Below are positions 15,303-25,164 of a DNA stretch of 64,000 nucleotides, piece by piece (position 1 is the first letter of the stretch; the number at the start of each line of letters is the position of its first letter). The translations under genes were made by a program, and so were the position numbers. The notes below the pieces were generated by a model that saw nothing but the letters and a program-made list of their open reading frames with translations, was not told the origin of the DNA and searched no databases. Origin of the DNA: Lysobacter sp. Its GTDB lineage: Bacteria; Pseudomonadota; Gammaproteobacteria; Xanthomonadales; Xanthomonadaceae. The stretch is from contig DAHUXS010000003.1 in assembly GCA_027306995.1 (NCBI GenBank), positions 247,877 to 311,876 on the forward strand, read 5' to 3'.

Positions 15303-17357
15303 ATGCAGGCCAGCACCGAATCGTCCGGGACACTGGAAGTCGCGCTCGCGCATGCGGCGCGTCTGCTCGCGGAATCGCCGCCGCTTGCCGAACAGCAGGC
15401 CCGGGAGATCATCGCGGCGGTCGGGCCGCATCCGGCCGCCGAGCACATCCTGGCGCGGGCACTCGCAGGGCAGGGGCAGTGGCACGAGGCCGAGGGGCAT
15501 CTACGTGCCCTGCATGGCCGCTATCCGCAAATCCTCCAGATCCAGTTCGATCATGCCCAGGCATTGATGGCGCTCGGCCAGCATGGGAATGCGACGATGC
15601 AGCTGCGCAAGATGGCGGCGATGCGAACGCCGCCGGTCGCCGTGTGGCTGATGCTCGCCGATGCATTGGCCGCACAAAACGATCCCGGCGCGGCAGCCGC
15701 CTATCTCGAACACGTTCGCCATTCGGGCAAGGAACCTGCCTTGTTGCAGGCCGCCGATGCACTTGCGCGCGACGAGATTCCGACGGCGGAAGCGCTGTTG
15801 CGCGGGCGATTGAAGGATGCCCCGACCGATGTCGCGGCGATCCGCATGCTGGCCGAAGTCGCCGCGCGCCTGGGCGAATACGGCGATGCCGAAGCGTTGC
15901 TGCGCCGCTGCCTCGAACTCGCGCCGGGATTCCATGAGGCGCGACAGAACCTGGTGCAGGTCCTGCATCGCGCCAACCAGACCGAAGCCACGATGGTCGA
16001 AGTCGAACGGTTGATGGCGGACGATCCGGGCAATCCCGCCAATCGCAACCTCAAGGCGGTGATGCTGTCGCGCCTAGGCGACTACCCGGAAGCGATCGCC
16101 CTCTATCGCGACATCGTGGCCGAATTCCCGACGCAAACGAAAATCTGGTTGAGCTATGGCCATGCGCTGAAGACGGCGGGGCAGCAGTCGGAAGCGGTGG
16201 AGGCCTATCGGCGCAGCGCGACGTTGCAGCCCACCTTCGGCGAAGCGTGGTGGAGCCTAGCCAACCTCAAGACGTTCCGGTTCGAGGCGACGGATCTCGC
16301 CGAGATCGACGCGCGTCTCGCCGATGCATCCCTGGGCGATGAGGACCGCCTGCATTTCGAATTCGCCGCCGGCAAGGCGCGCGAGGATGCCCGTGAATAC
16401 GAGGCATCGTTCGGCCATTACGCGCGCGGCAATGCATTGCGCAAATGCATGATTCCCTACGATGCCGGCGAGGTCAGCACGCGGGTGGAGTTGGCGAAAC
16501 GGGTGTTCACCCGTGAGTTCTTCCGGGAACGCGAAGGCTGGGGTGCGCCCGATCTCGATCCGGTCTTCATCGTCGGCTTGCCGCGTTCCGGTTCGACGCT
16601 GATCGAGCAGATCCTCTCCAGTCACAGCCAGGTGGAAGGCACGATGGAGTTGCCAGAGGTGCTGGCGCTGACGCACCAGTTGCGCAAGCGCAGCGACCCG
16701 GATGGCCAGACGCCGTACCACGCCTTGCTGGCCTCGCTGGACCGCGATGGCGTCGCCGAGCTCGGGCATCAGTACCTCGAACGCACGCGCGTGCAGCGCA
16801 AGGACGGCGCGCCGTTCTTCATCGACAAGATGCCCAACAACTGGCTGCACGTCGGCCTGATCCACCTGATGCTGCCGAACGCACGCATCATCGACGCGCG
16901 CCGCCATCCGCTGGCTTGCGGATTTTCCGGTTTCAAGCAGCAGTTCGCGCGCGGCCAGTCCTTTACCTACAGCCTTGATGACGTCGGTCGCTATTACCGC
17001 GACTATGTCGAGCTCATGGCGCATTTCGACGATGTCCTGCCGGATCGCGTCCACCGTGTGTTCTACGAAGGCATGGTCGACGACACCGAGACGCAGGTGC
17101 GCGCGCTGCTCGCGTATTGCGGACTGCCATTCGAGGACGGCTGCCTGCGTTTCTTCGAAAATCGTCGCGCAGTGCGCACTGCCAGTTCGGAACAGGTGCG
17201 CCAGCCGATTTATCGCGACGGCGTCGACCACTGGCGCCATTACGAACCCTGGCTCGGCCCGCTCAAGGCTGCGCTGGGGGATGTGCTTTCGATGTACCCC
17301 GACGTGCCGGCGTTTTCCGGCGGCTCCAGCATCGCCCACCAAGGAAAGACTGCATGA
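15303..17357 (+). CDS. TPR-repeat sulfotransferase-family protein
   Basis: 684 residues in two parts. About residues 1-330 are tetratricopeptide-like helices (for example the AEALLRRCLELAPGFHEARQ and EAIALYRDIVAEFPTQTKIW units). From about 375 the chain is a sulfotransferase-type domain whose PAPS 5'-phosphate loop reads GLPRSGSTLIEQIL (PRSGST at 427-432). No signal peptide is visible, so it should be cytoplasmic. Its substrate is unknown. Its stop overlaps the start of a TonB-dependent receptor by ATGA; this pairing recurs in xanthomonads and sphingomonads, so the two probably work in one process. Confidence 0.88.
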   Translation: MQASTESSGTLEVALAHAARLLAESPPLAEQQAREIIAAVGPHPAAEHILARALAGQGQWHEAEGHLRALHGRYPQILQIQFDHAQALMALGQHGNATMQLRKMAAMRTPPVAVWLMLADALAAQNDPGAAAAYLEHVRHSGKEPALLQAADALARDEIPTAEALLRGRLKDAPTDVAAIRMLAEVAARLGEYGDAEALLRRCLELAPGFHEARQNLVQVLHRANQTEATMVEVERLMADDPGNPANRNLKAVMLSRLGDYPEAIALYRDIVAEFPTQTKIWLSYGHALKTAGQQSEAVEAYRRSATLQPTFGEAWWSLANLKTFRFEATDLAEIDARLADASLGDEDRLHFEFAAGKAREDAREYEASFGHYARGNALRKCMIPYDAGEVSTRVELAKRVFTREFFREREGWGAPDLDPVFIVGLPRSGSTLIEQILSSHSQVEGTMELPEVLALTHQLRKRSDPDGQTPYHALLASLDRDGVAELGHQYLERTRVQRKDGAPFFIDKMPNNWLHVGLIHLMLPNARIIDARRHPLACGFSGFKQQFARGQSFTYSLDDVGRYYRDYVELMAHFDDVLPDRVHRVFYEGMVDDTETQVRALLAYCGLPFEDGCLRFFENRRAVRTASSEQVRQPIYRDGVDHWRHYEPWLGPLKAALGDVLSMYPDVPAFSGGSSIAHQGKTA

Positions 17358-19816
17358 AATCCACATGTCGTGAGCGTCGTGCCCGTTACCAGCCCGTCAG
17401 GTTGCCATTGGCGGTGGCCATTGCACTGGCCTGTCTCCCGGCTGCCCATGCACAGCAGGCAGAGCAGAACACGCAGCCATCCACCAGCAGCGAAAAGAAG
17501 AAGAGCGATTCGCCGTCCCTGGGCGAAGTGGTGGTGACCGCGCAGAAGCGCCGCGAAAACATGCAGAAGGTGCCGATCAGCATCCAGGTGCTGGGCCAGC
17601 AGAAACTGGAAGAACTGCACGTCAACAAGTTCGAGGATTACGCCAAGCTGATCCCGTCGATATCGTTCCAGAACGATGGTCCCGGCTTCAACAAGCCGTA
17701 CATGCGCGGCGTGGTCAGCGGCGACAACGCCAACCATTCCGGCTCGCTGCCCAGCGTCGGCATCTACCTCGACGAAGAGCCGATCACCACCATCACCGGT
17801 CCGCTCGACATCCACATCTATGACGTCGCGCGCGTCGAGGCGCTGTCGGGACCACAGGGCACGCTGTATGGCGCGAGCTCGGAGTCGGGCACGTTGCGCA
17901 TCATCACCAACAAGCCCGATCCGAACGGCTTCGAAGCGGGTTACGGGCTGGAAGTGAACTCCGTTTCGCATGGCGGAATGGGTCACGTGGCGGAAGGCTT
18001 CGTCAACATCCCGCTGGGCAAGCGCGCGGCGATCCGTCTGGTGGGCTGGGACAAGACCGATGCTGGATACATCGACAACGTCCACCAAACCCGAACCTAT
18101 CCGTCTTCCGGAACCACCAGCGACAATGCCGCACTGGTGCGCAAGAACTACAACGATTCGCGCAGCACCGGCGCACGCGCTGCGCTGAAGATCGATCTCG
18201 ACGGCGGCTGGAGCGTCACCCCGACGCTGATGGGGCAGCGCCAGAAGACCAACGGGATCTTTGCATTCGATCCGGCGATCGGCGATTTGAAGGTCGGGCA
18301 CTTCAAGCCGGAATGGTCGGACGACCGCTGGTGGCAGGCTGCGCTGACGGTGCAGGGCAAGATCGGCAATTTCGATCTCACCTATGCCTATGCGCACCTC
18401 AAGCGCACGGTGGAATCCGCATCCGACTACAACGATTACAGCTTCTGGTACGACACGCTGCACGCCTATGGCGCCTACTGGTATGCCAACGACGGTTCCC
18501 TGGTGAATCCGTCGCAGTACATCCAGGCGCGCGACGGCTACGGCAAGACCAGCCACGAATTGCGCATCGCCTCGCCGGAGGAAAACCGCTTCCGCGTGGT
18601 CGGCGGCCTATTCCTGCAGACGCAGACGCACGACATCCTGCAGCGCTATCGCATCGACGGCATCGCCGACAGCATCTCGGTGGCGGGTTGGCCCGGCACC
18701 ATCTGGCTGACGCGGCAGGATCGCCGCGATCACGACGAAGCGGTGTTCGGTGAAGCATCCTTCGACATCACCAGCAGCCTGACCGCCACCGCTGGCATTC
18801 GTCACTATCGTGCCCACAACGGTTTGCAGGGCTTCTTCGGCTACGCGCTCGGCTATTCCAGCAATCCGGAAAAGGGTGAGGCCAAGTGCCAGGCGCTGTA
18901 CGGGACGGATCGCAGCAAATGGCCGGGTTACAAGGGCGCGCCCTGCAGCGACTTCAACAAGAGCGTGCGCGAAAGCGGCAACCTCGGGCGCGCCAACCTG
19001 ACCTATCACTTCGACAAGGACAAGATGATCTATGCCACCTGGTCGCAGGGGTATCGTCCGGGCGGCGTCAATCGTCGCGCGGTGAGCGACCAGAACGCGT
19101 TCTACCTCGCCGACACGCTGACCAACTACGAGCTGGGCTGGAAAACGTCGTGGATGAACAACCGCCTGCGATTCAACGGCGCGGTGTTTTCGCAACGCTG
19201 GAAGGATTTCCAGTTCTCCTTCCTCGGCGTGAACGGTCTGACGGAAATCCGCAACGCCAACCAGGCGCAGATCGACGGCACCGAAATGGAGTTGACGTGG
19301 GCGGCGACCAACCAGTTCACGTTGACCGGTTCGATCGGCGCCTACAAGCCGCGCCTGACCCAGAACTATTGCAAGCTGGCCGCGGATGGCAGCGTGGTGA
19401 CCAACTGTTTCGGGGGTGAGCTGCTGGCGCCCAAGGGTTCGACGCTGCCGTTCGCGCCGAAGTTCAAGGGCAACCTGGTCGGTCGCTACGCTTTCGACAT
19501 CGGCAAGCACAACGCCTATGTCCAGGGCGTGGTCGCGCATGTCGGCGAGCGCAATTCCGATTTGCGCACGTTCGAGGAAGGCATCAAGGGCACGATGAAG
19601 GCCTACACGACCTTCGACTTGTCGGCCGGCATCGGTGGCGACAAGTGGAACATCGAAGCCTATATCGCCAACCTCACCGATTCGCGCGGAATCACCAAGC
19701 GCGGCCTGGAATGCCTCGAGTCGGTGTGCGGTGCCGATCCGTCGGTTCCCGGTTCGATCTATTCCACCCCGATTCGCCCGCGCACGATGGGCATCCGCTT
19801 CTCGCAGAAGTTCTGA
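17354..19816 (+). CDS. TonB-dependent outer-membrane receptor
   Basis: 820 residues. A Sec signal peptide ends with AHA (residue 33). A TonB-box-like GEVVVTAQKR follows near residue 56, then the plug domain (VPISIQVLG, YMRGV, GPQGTLYG) and the beta-barrel, ending in Phe as outer-membrane proteins do. The plug and barrel sequence fits the receptors of the TonB-dependent siderophore/carbohydrate superfamily, but the ligand cannot be named. It is coupled to the TPR-sulfotransferase upstream and closed by a strong terminator. Confidence 0.9.
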   Translation: MKSTCRERRARYQPVRLPLAVAIALACLPAAHAQQAEQNTQPSTSSEKKKSDSPSLGEVVVTAQKRRENMQKVPISIQVLGQQKLEELHVNKFEDYAKLIPSISFQNDGPGFNKPYMRGVVSGDNANHSGSLPSVGIYLDEEPITTITGPLDIHIYDVARVEALSGPQGTLYGASSESGTLRIITNKPDPNGFEAGYGLEVNSVSHGGMGHVAEGFVNIPLGKRAAIRLVGWDKTDAGYIDNVHQTRTYPSSGTTSDNAALVRKNYNDSRSTGARAALKIDLDGGWSVTPTLMGQRQKTNGIFAFDPAIGDLKVGHFKPEWSDDRWWQAALTVQGKIGNFDLTYAYAHLKRTVESASDYNDYSFWYDTLHAYGAYWYANDGSLVNPSQYIQARDGYGKTSHELRIASPEENRFRVVGGLFLQTQTHDILQRYRIDGIADSISVAGWPGTIWLTRQDRRDHDEAVFGEASFDITSSLTATAGIRHYRAHNGLQGFFGYALGYSSNPEKGEAKCQALYGTDRSKWPGYKGAPCSDFNKSVRESGNLGRANLTYHFDKDKMIYATWSQGYRPGGVNRRAVSDQNAFYLADTLTNYELGWKTSWMNNRLRFNGAVFSQRWKDFQFSFLGVNGLTEIRNANQAQIDGTEMELTWAATNQFTLTGSIGAYKPRLTQNYCKLAADGSVVTNCFGGELLAPKGSTLPFAPKFKGNLVGRYAFDIGKHNAYVQGVVAHVGERNSDLRTFEEGIKGTMKAYTTFDLSAGIGGDKWNIEAYIANLTDSRGITKRGLECLESVCGADPSVPGSIYSTPIRPRTMGIRFSQKF

Positions 19817-19828
19817 CGGGCAATGCGC

Positions 19829-19862
19829 AAGCCGGCCGGCCAATGCGCCGGCCGGCTTTTTC
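19829..19862 (+). terminator. Rho-independent terminator
   Basis: Two copies of GCCGGCCGGC (19831-19840 and 19847-19856) form a 10-bp GC stem around a 6-base loop, followed by TTTTT. It closes the sulfotransferase/receptor operon. Confidence 0.9.
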
Positions 19863-19924
19863 GTGGGGTTTCGACTAAGCTTCCGTCATTCGCGCCACGT
19901 GCGCGCACGACCGGACGCCACCGC

Positions 19925-21358
19925 ATGCAAAGCCTGCTTCGTCGCAAGGACATCAATCGCATCACCGAGCACGAGGAAGGCCGCAAGCTGGTGCCGTCCT
20001 TGTCGTGGCCGCATCTGGTCGCGCTCGGGATCGGCGCCATCGTCGGCACCGGAATCTACACGTTGATCGGCGTTGGCGCCGACAAGGCGGGCCCGGCGGT
20101 GTTGCTGTCGTTCCTGATCGCCGGCGTGGTCTGCGCCTGCGCGGCGCTGGCGTATGCCGAACTGTCGACGATGATGCCGGCGGCCGGCAGTGCCTACACC
20201 TACAGTTACGCGGCGCTGGGCGAGGGCCTGGCATGGATCATCGGCTGGAGCCTGATCCTCGAATATTCGCTGGTGGTGAGCACGGTCGCGGTCGGCTGGT
20301 CGGGCTACTTCGTCGGCTTCCTCGACTGGCTGCACACCAATATGGGCTGGAGCGTGGCCTTGCCCAAGGCGCTCGCCGCAGGTCCGCATGCAGGTGGCCT
20401 GATCAACCTGCCGGCGGTGCTGATCGTCTTCGTGGTCGCCGGCGCGCTGATGGCCGGCACCCGCGAGAGCGCGACGGTCAATGCTTTCCTCGTGGTGTTC
20501 AAGCTGATCGCGCTGGCGATCTTCGTCGCGGTCGCGTTGCCGGCGTTCAACGCCGACAACCTGCATCCGTTTATGCCTTATGGCTTCCCGAAATCGATAG
20601 GGGCGGACGGTGTCGAGCGCGGGGTGATGGCGGCTGCGGCGATCATCTTCTTCGCGTTCTACGGTTTCGATGCGATTTCCACCGCGGCGGAAGAAACCAA
20701 GAATCCGGGGCGCGATCTCTCGATCGGCATCGTCGGTTCGATGATCGGCTGCACCGTGATCTACATGCTGGTGGCGCTGGCCGCGATCGGCGCGATGAAT
20801 TTCGGCGTGTTCGGCAAGAGTGCCGAGCCGCTGGCGCTGATCATGCGCGAGCTCGGCCACGGTACCGTCGCCTTCCTGATCGGCGTCGTCGCGATCATCG
20901 CGTTGCCGACGGTGCTGCTGGCGTTCTTCTACGGCCAGAGCCGCATCTTTTTCGTGATGTCGCGCGACGGCCTGCTGCCGCGCGGATTGTCGAAGGTCAA
21001 CGCGCGCACCGGCACGCCGGTCGCGATCACCGCCTTCACCGCCGTGCTGGTGGCTGCGCTCGCGGGCGTGGCGCGCCTCGATGAAATCGCGGCGCTGGCC
21101 AATGCCGGCACGCTGGCCGCCTTCATCGCCGTCGGTGCCTGCTTGCTGGTGCTGCGCAAGCGCGAACCGAACCGTCCGCGCAGTTTCCGTACGCCGCTGG
21201 CGTGGCTGATCGGACCGCTCGCCATCCTCGGTTGCCTCTATCTGTTCTGGAGCTTGCCGCAGAAGACGCAGCTGTGGTTCCTGACCTGGAACGCGATCGG
21301 CGTCGTGGTGTATTTCGTCTATGCGCGCAGCCACAGCATGCTGGCGCGCAAGGACTGA
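19925..21358 (+). CDS. APC-family amino-acid permease (cationic amino-acid transporter type)
   Basis: 477 residues with about twelve hydrophobic helices. The N-terminal [17 protein letters not shown] and the following [25 protein letters not shown] are the APC signature helices 1 and 2. [21 protein letters not shown] is the conserved loop of the cationic amino-acid transporter branch (YhdG-like). Substrate specificity is not determined. An in-frame start at 19823 would lie before the terminator hairpin and is rejected in favour of ATG 19925. miaA starts 20 bases downstream. Confidence 0.92.
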   Translation: MQSLLRRKDINRITEHEEGRKLVPSLSWPHLVALGIGAIVGTGIYTLIGVGADKAGPAVLLSFLIAGVVCACAALAYAELSTMMPAAGSAYTYSYAALGEGLAWIIGWSLILEYSLVVSTVAVGWSGYFVGFLDWLHTNMGWSVALPKALAAGPHAGGLINLPAVLIVFVVAGALMAGTRESATVNAFLVVFKLIALAIFVAVALPAFNADNLHPFMPYGFPKSIGADGVERGVMAAAAIIFFAFYGFDAISTAAEETKNPGRDLSIGIVGSMIGCTVIYMLVALAAIGAMNFGVFGKSAEPLALIMRELGHGTVAFLIGVVAIIALPTVLLAFFYGQSRIFFVMSRDGLLPRGLSKVNARTGTPVAITAFTAVLVAALAGVARLDEIAALANAGTLAAFIAVGACLLVLRKREPNRPRSFRTPLAWLIGPLAILGCLYLFWSLPQKTQLWFLTWNAIGVVVYFVYARSHSMLARKD

Positions 21359-21378
21359 GCGATGGTGCCGGCGCGACG

Positions 21379-22368
21379 ATGAGCGCTGACCCGCGCCCGA
21401 TCGCGATCGCGTTGCTGGGGCCGACCGGATCGGGCAAGACCGATCTGGCGCTGGACCTGGCCGAGCGCGTCGGCGGGGAAATCGTCAGCATCGATTCCGC
21501 GCTGGTCTATCGCGGACTCGATATCGGTTCGGCCAAGCCGAGCAGGGAAGAGCAGCAACGCGTCCGCCATCATCTGATCGATATCCGCGATCCCTGGCAG
21601 CCGTATTCGGTCGCGGAATTCGTCGATGACGCGAAATCCGCCGTGGCCGCCATCGTCGAACGTGGCGCGTTGCCGATCCTCGCCGGCGGCACCAGTCTCT
21701 ATGCGCACGCGCTGTTTTCCGGGCTGGCGCCAATGCCCGGCGCCGATGCGGACATGCGGGCCGCGATCGCTGCCGAAGCCGAACAGCGCGGTTGGCCAGC
21801 GCTGCACGCCGAACTCGCGCAAGTCGATCCCGAAGCCGCGGCGCGCATCCACGCCACCGATCCGCAACGCATCCAGCGCGCCCTGGAAGTCTTCCGCCTC
21901 AGCGGCAAGCCGATCACGCAATGGCAAGCCGAACACCTGCACGCGCCGCGCTGGCCGGTGCGGGTGCTGAAACTGGCGCTGGTGCCGGAATCGCGCGAGG
22001 AATTGCATGGGCGCATCGAACGCCGCTTCGACCTGATGCTGGAGCATGGCTTTCTCGACGAGGTGCGGGCCCTGCGCGCGTTGCCGCAGCTTGCCGGGCA
22101 CCCGGCGCCGCTCGATCTCCCCGCCATTCGCGCGGTCGGCTATCGCCAGGCCTGGGAATACCTCAATGGCGAGGGCGACGCCGCCCAATTCCGCGATCGC
22201 GCCATCTTTGCCACCCGCCAGCTCGCCAAGCGCCAGATGACGTGGTTGCGCGGCCAACTGGACCTGCGCCGTTTCGATGCGCAACGCCAGCGCGGGCAAC
22301 TCGTTGACGCATTGGCCTTGTTCCTGCGCGGAACACCGTTGGGCGGGCGTTTTGCCGGCTTCCGGTAA
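21379..22368 (+). CDS. miaA: tRNA dimethylallyltransferase
   Basis: 329 residues. It adds a dimethylallyl group to A37 of tRNAs reading U-starting codons, using a product of the isoprenoid pathway whose ispD and ispF genes are also in this window. The P-loop GPTGSGKT is at residues 14-21, [14 protein letters not shown] gives the catalytic Asp region, and KPS with [13 protein letters not shown] is the tRNA-binding end. A six-codon open frame (21362-21382) overlaps its start by ATGA. miaA-hfq-hflX-hflK-hflC is a conserved block. Confidence 0.96.
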   Translation: MSADPRPIAIALLGPTGSGKTDLALDLAERVGGEIVSIDSALVYRGLDIGSAKPSREEQQRVRHHLIDIRDPWQPYSVAEFVDDAKSAVAAIVERGALPILAGGTSLYAHALFSGLAPMPGADADMRAAIAAEAEQRGWPALHAELAQVDPEAAARIHATDPQRIQRALEVFRLSGKPITQWQAEHLHAPRWPVRVLKLALVPESREELHGRIERRFDLMLEHGFLDEVRALRALPQLAGHPAPLDLPAIRAVGYRQAWEYLNGEGDAAQFRDRAIFATRQLAKRQMTWLRGQLDLRRFDAQRQRGQLVDALALFLRGTPLGGRFAGFR

Positions 22369-22429
22369 ACTATCTGAACCGCGCCGAAGACGCGGGCCGA
22401 AAACGACTTTTCCCCAAGAGATTTCCCCC

Positions 22430-22795
22430 ATGCAGCAGCAGCGCAATTTCCAGGCCTCGCGGCCGCAATCCCTGCAAGATCCCTTCCTCAATGTCCTGCG
22501 GCGTGAACGCGTGCCGGTATCGATCTATCTGGTCAACGGCATCAAGCTCCAGGGCACGATCGAATCGTTCGACCAGTTCGTGGTCCTGCTGCGCGGAACC
22601 ACCAGCCAGATGGTCTACAAGCACGCGATCTCCACCGTGGTGCCGGCGCGCGCCGTGCGCGTGGGACCGACGGGCGCCTACGTCCAGCAGGATTCGTCAT
22701 CGCGCGACATGGGTCCGGACGACCATGACGAAGACGACGAGGATGGCGACTACGAGGACGATGACGAAGACGACCAGCCGCCGCATCACGGCTGA
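22430..22795 (+). CDS. hfq: RNA chaperone Hfq with an unusually acidic tail
   Basis: 121 residues. The Sm core is intact: [20 protein letters not shown], then VNGIKLQG, and the Sm2 motif with YKHAIS at 63-68. It promotes pairing of small RNAs with mRNAs. From residue 90 on the tail departs from the core and becomes an acidic run: 16 of the 19 residues at 97-115 are Asp or Glu. An acidic tip is known to regulate RNA release in E. coli Hfq, but this one is much longer. ATG 22430 has a weak AAGAG ribosome site. Confidence 0.97.
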   Translation: MQQQRNFQASRPQSLQDPFLNVLRRERVPVSIYLVNGIKLQGTIESFDQFVVLLRGTTSQMVYKHAISTVVPARAVRVGPTGAYVQQDSSSRDMGPDDHDEDDEDGDYEDDDEDDQPPHHG

Positions 22796-22806
22796 CGGGA
22801 CCGGCA

Positions 22807-24108
22807 TTGTTCGAACGTTCGGAAAAAGGTGAACACGCGCTGCTGGTGCAACCGCACCGCGGCAGTCGTCTCGAAGAGGACGTGCTGGAGGAGTTCGTCG
22901 AACTGGCGCGCTCCGCCGGCGCAACCGTCGTTGCCAGCGCGAATGCGCGCATCGATCGCCCCAATGCGGCGACGCTGATCGGCGAGGGCAAGGTCGAGGA
23001 ACTGAAGGCGATCGCGGATGCCAGCGGCGCCGATCTCGTCCTCGTCAACCACGCGCTGTCGCCGGTGCAGGAACGCAACCTCGAACGCGCGCTGCAACGG
23101 CGCGTGATCGATCGCACCGGCCTGATCCTCGACATCTTCGCCCAGCGCGCGCAATCGCATGAAGGCAAGTTACAGGTCGAGCTGGCGCAGTTGAAGCATC
23201 TGGCGACGCGCCTGGTGCGTGGCTGGACCCACTTGGAGCGCCAGCGAGGTGGTTCGATCGGCCTGCGTGGTCCCGGTGAAACCCAGCTGGAAACCGACCG
23301 CCGCCTGCTGCAGACGCGGCTGGAACAATTGCAACGCAAGCTCGATAAGGTCGAGGTGCAGCGCACCCAGATGCGTCGCGCGCGTACCCGTAGCGAACTG
23401 CCGCGCGTCGCCTTGGTTGGCTACACCAACGCCGGCAAGTCGACGCTGTTCAATGCGCTCACCGGCGCCGATGCCTACGCCGCCGACCAGTTGTTCGCGA
23501 CGCTCGATCCCACCGTGCGTCGCATCGATATTTCAGGCGGCCAGGCGATCCTCGCCGATACCGTCGGTTTCGTGCGCGACTTGCCGCACGACCTGGTGGC
23601 CGCGTTCCGTTCGACCCTGAGCGAAGCGCGCGAGGCCGACCTGCTGCTGCACGTGATCGACGCCGCCGATCCGCATCGCGACGATCGCATCGCCCAGGTC
23701 GATGCCGTGCTCGCCGAGATCGGGGCAGGGGATCTGCCGCAGATCCTCGTCTTCAACAAGATCGATCGCATCGACGGCGCGGTCGCGCGTCGCGACGTGC
23801 CGACCGATGCGCGCCCGCGGGTGTGGCTGTCGGCGCGCGATCGCATCGGCCTCGATCATCTGCGCGATGCCCTGGGCGATGTCTTCGCGATGCGCCGGGT
23901 GATTGGCGAACTGCATCTGCCGGCGGAATCGGGTCGCCTGCGCGCGCGCCTGCACGCGCTCGATGCGGTCCGTTCGGAGAGGCATGACGAGACCGGTTGG
24001 CGCATCGCCATCGATTTGCCGGAAACCGAAGCGTTGCGCTTGATGGCCGCCGGCGATGCCGAAATGCTGCGGCCGCTCTTGCCCGAGCCCGAACCCGACC
24101 CCATCTGA
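22807..24108 (+). CDS. hflX: Ribosome-associated GTPase HflX
   Basis: 433 residues. It splits stalled or heat-damaged ribosomes. The N-terminal HflX domain runs to about residue 190 with the glycine-rich RGGSIGLRGPGETQLETDRR motif, then the G domain begins with GYTNAGKS at 205-212 and DTVGFVRDLP. The open frame has no ATG at the family start; translation most likely begins at TTG 22807, 11 bases after hfq, giving the expected MFERSEKGEHALL sequence. It belongs to the hfq transcript by spacing. Confidence 0.95.
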   Translation: MFERSEKGEHALLVQPHRGSRLEEDVLEEFVELARSAGATVVASANARIDRPNAATLIGEGKVEELKAIADASGADLVLVNHALSPVQERNLERALQRRVIDRTGLILDIFAQRAQSHEGKLQVELAQLKHLATRLVRGWTHLERQRGGSIGLRGPGETQLETDRRLLQTRLEQLQRKLDKVEVQRTQMRRARTRSELPRVALVGYTNAGKSTLFNALTGADAYAADQLFATLDPTVRRIDISGGQAILADTVGFVRDLPHDLVAAFRSTLSEAREADLLLHVIDAADPHRDDRIAQVDAVLAEIGAGDLPQILVFNKIDRIDGAVARRDVPTDARPRVWLSARDRIGLDHLRDALGDVFAMRRVIGELHLPAESGRLRARLHALDAVRSERHDETGWRIAIDLPETEALRLMAAGDAEMLRPLLPEPEPDPI

Positions 24109-24144
24109 GACACTAGCGACCTGCAAGGCGCCCGACGAAACCCG

Positions 24145-25164
24145 ATGGCCTGGAATCCTCCCGGAAAACACAGCGACCCCGCCGACGCGCCACCGCCGTC
24201 GCGGCTCGACCTGCGCGATTGGCTGCCTGGGTCCGCGGCCTTGCTGTGGACCGGCGTCGTGCTGGGGGCCTGGCTGGCGCTGTCCAGCGTGGTGGTGGTC
24301 GGCGATGGCCGCCAGGCGGTGATCTCGCGCCTGGGACAGCCGCTGCGCGTGCTCCAGCCCGGCGTGCACCTCAAGCTGCCGTGGCCGCTGGAGCGTGCGA
24401 CCGGCATCGAGATCGGCGCGCGCAAGACGATCGAAGATTCGTTGTCGGTGATGGTGGGGGATCCCGCCATGTTCGACCTGCCGTTGCAGATCGGCTACAT
24501 CATCGACGACCCGATCCGTTACATCGCCAACAGCCGCGACGTGCCGCAGGATGCCTTGCGGCGAATGACGCGCGATGCCGTGTCGATGCAGGTGGCGGCG
24601 GGATCGCTGGCGACGCTTGGCGGCCGCGACGGACAACTGGAACCGCAGGCGTTGGCGGCATTGCAGGCGCGGGCGCAACGCGCCGGGCTTGGAATCCGGC
24701 CGCTGTCGGTGACGTGGTCGGCGCCAGTGTTGCCGAGTGCGGTGAGCGACGCCGGCACCACGCTCAAGACCATCAAGGACGAGCAGGAGCGCGCGATCGC
24801 CGACGCCAAGGCCGAAGCGACGAAACAAATCCCGCTGGCACAGGCCGAAGCCGACGCGATGCTCGCCACTGCCGAACGCGATCGCCAGGCCCGCATCCTC
24901 GATGCCCAGGGCGATGCCGCGCATTTCCGCGGCTTGGCCGCGCAATACAAGGCATCGCCGATCGTCACCCGCGATGTGGTGTTGCAGGCTGCCGTGCGCG
25001 ATAGCGCCGCTGATCTCGTGCCCGCGACTGCCACGACCGCAGCCGTGACGCCGGTTTCCGCCACGGCGACGCCAACGGACGGCAAGCGGCCGGTGCGCGA
25101 TGCCTCGCGTGAAGTCGACCGCAGCGTGAATCGCAGTGGCCGCAATGCGGAGGTGCGGCCATGA
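24145..25164 (+). CDS. hflK: FtsH modulator HflK (SPFH family)
   Basis: 339 residues. A short cytoplasmic start with Pro residues, one transmembrane helix (about residues 30-50), then a periplasmic band-7/SPFH domain beginning VVVVGDGRQAVISRLG. The stretch around KDEQERAIADAKAEATKQ is the coiled-coil segment typical of the family. With HflC it forms a cage that restrains FtsH. The C-terminus is low in complexity and rich in Ala, Thr and Arg. The stop overlaps hflC by ATGA. Confidence 0.9.
   Translation: MAWNPPGKHSDPADAPPPSRLDLRDWLPGSAALLWTGVVLGAWLALSSVVVVGDGRQAVISRLGQPLRVLQPGVHLKLPWPLERATGIEIGARKTIEDSLSVMVGDPAMFDLPLQIGYIIDDPIRYIANSRDVPQDALRRMTRDAVSMQVAAGSLATLGGRDGQLEPQALAALQARAQRAGLGIRPLSVTWSAPVLPSAVSDAGTTLKTIKDEQERAIADAKAEATKQIPLAQAEADAMLATAERDRQARILDAQGDAAHFRGLAAQYKASPIVTRDVVLQAAVRDSAADLVPATATTAAVTPVSATATPTDGKRPVRDASREVDRSVNRSGRNAEVRP

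Noticed and set aside
19823..19924. Earlier in-frame start of the APC permease
   Set aside because: It would put the start before the terminator hairpin at 19829-19862, and the added residues are not permease-like.
21362..21382. Six-codon frame overlapping the miaA start by ATGA
   Set aside because: It could couple miaA translation to the upstream gene, but such a short frame is expected by chance.
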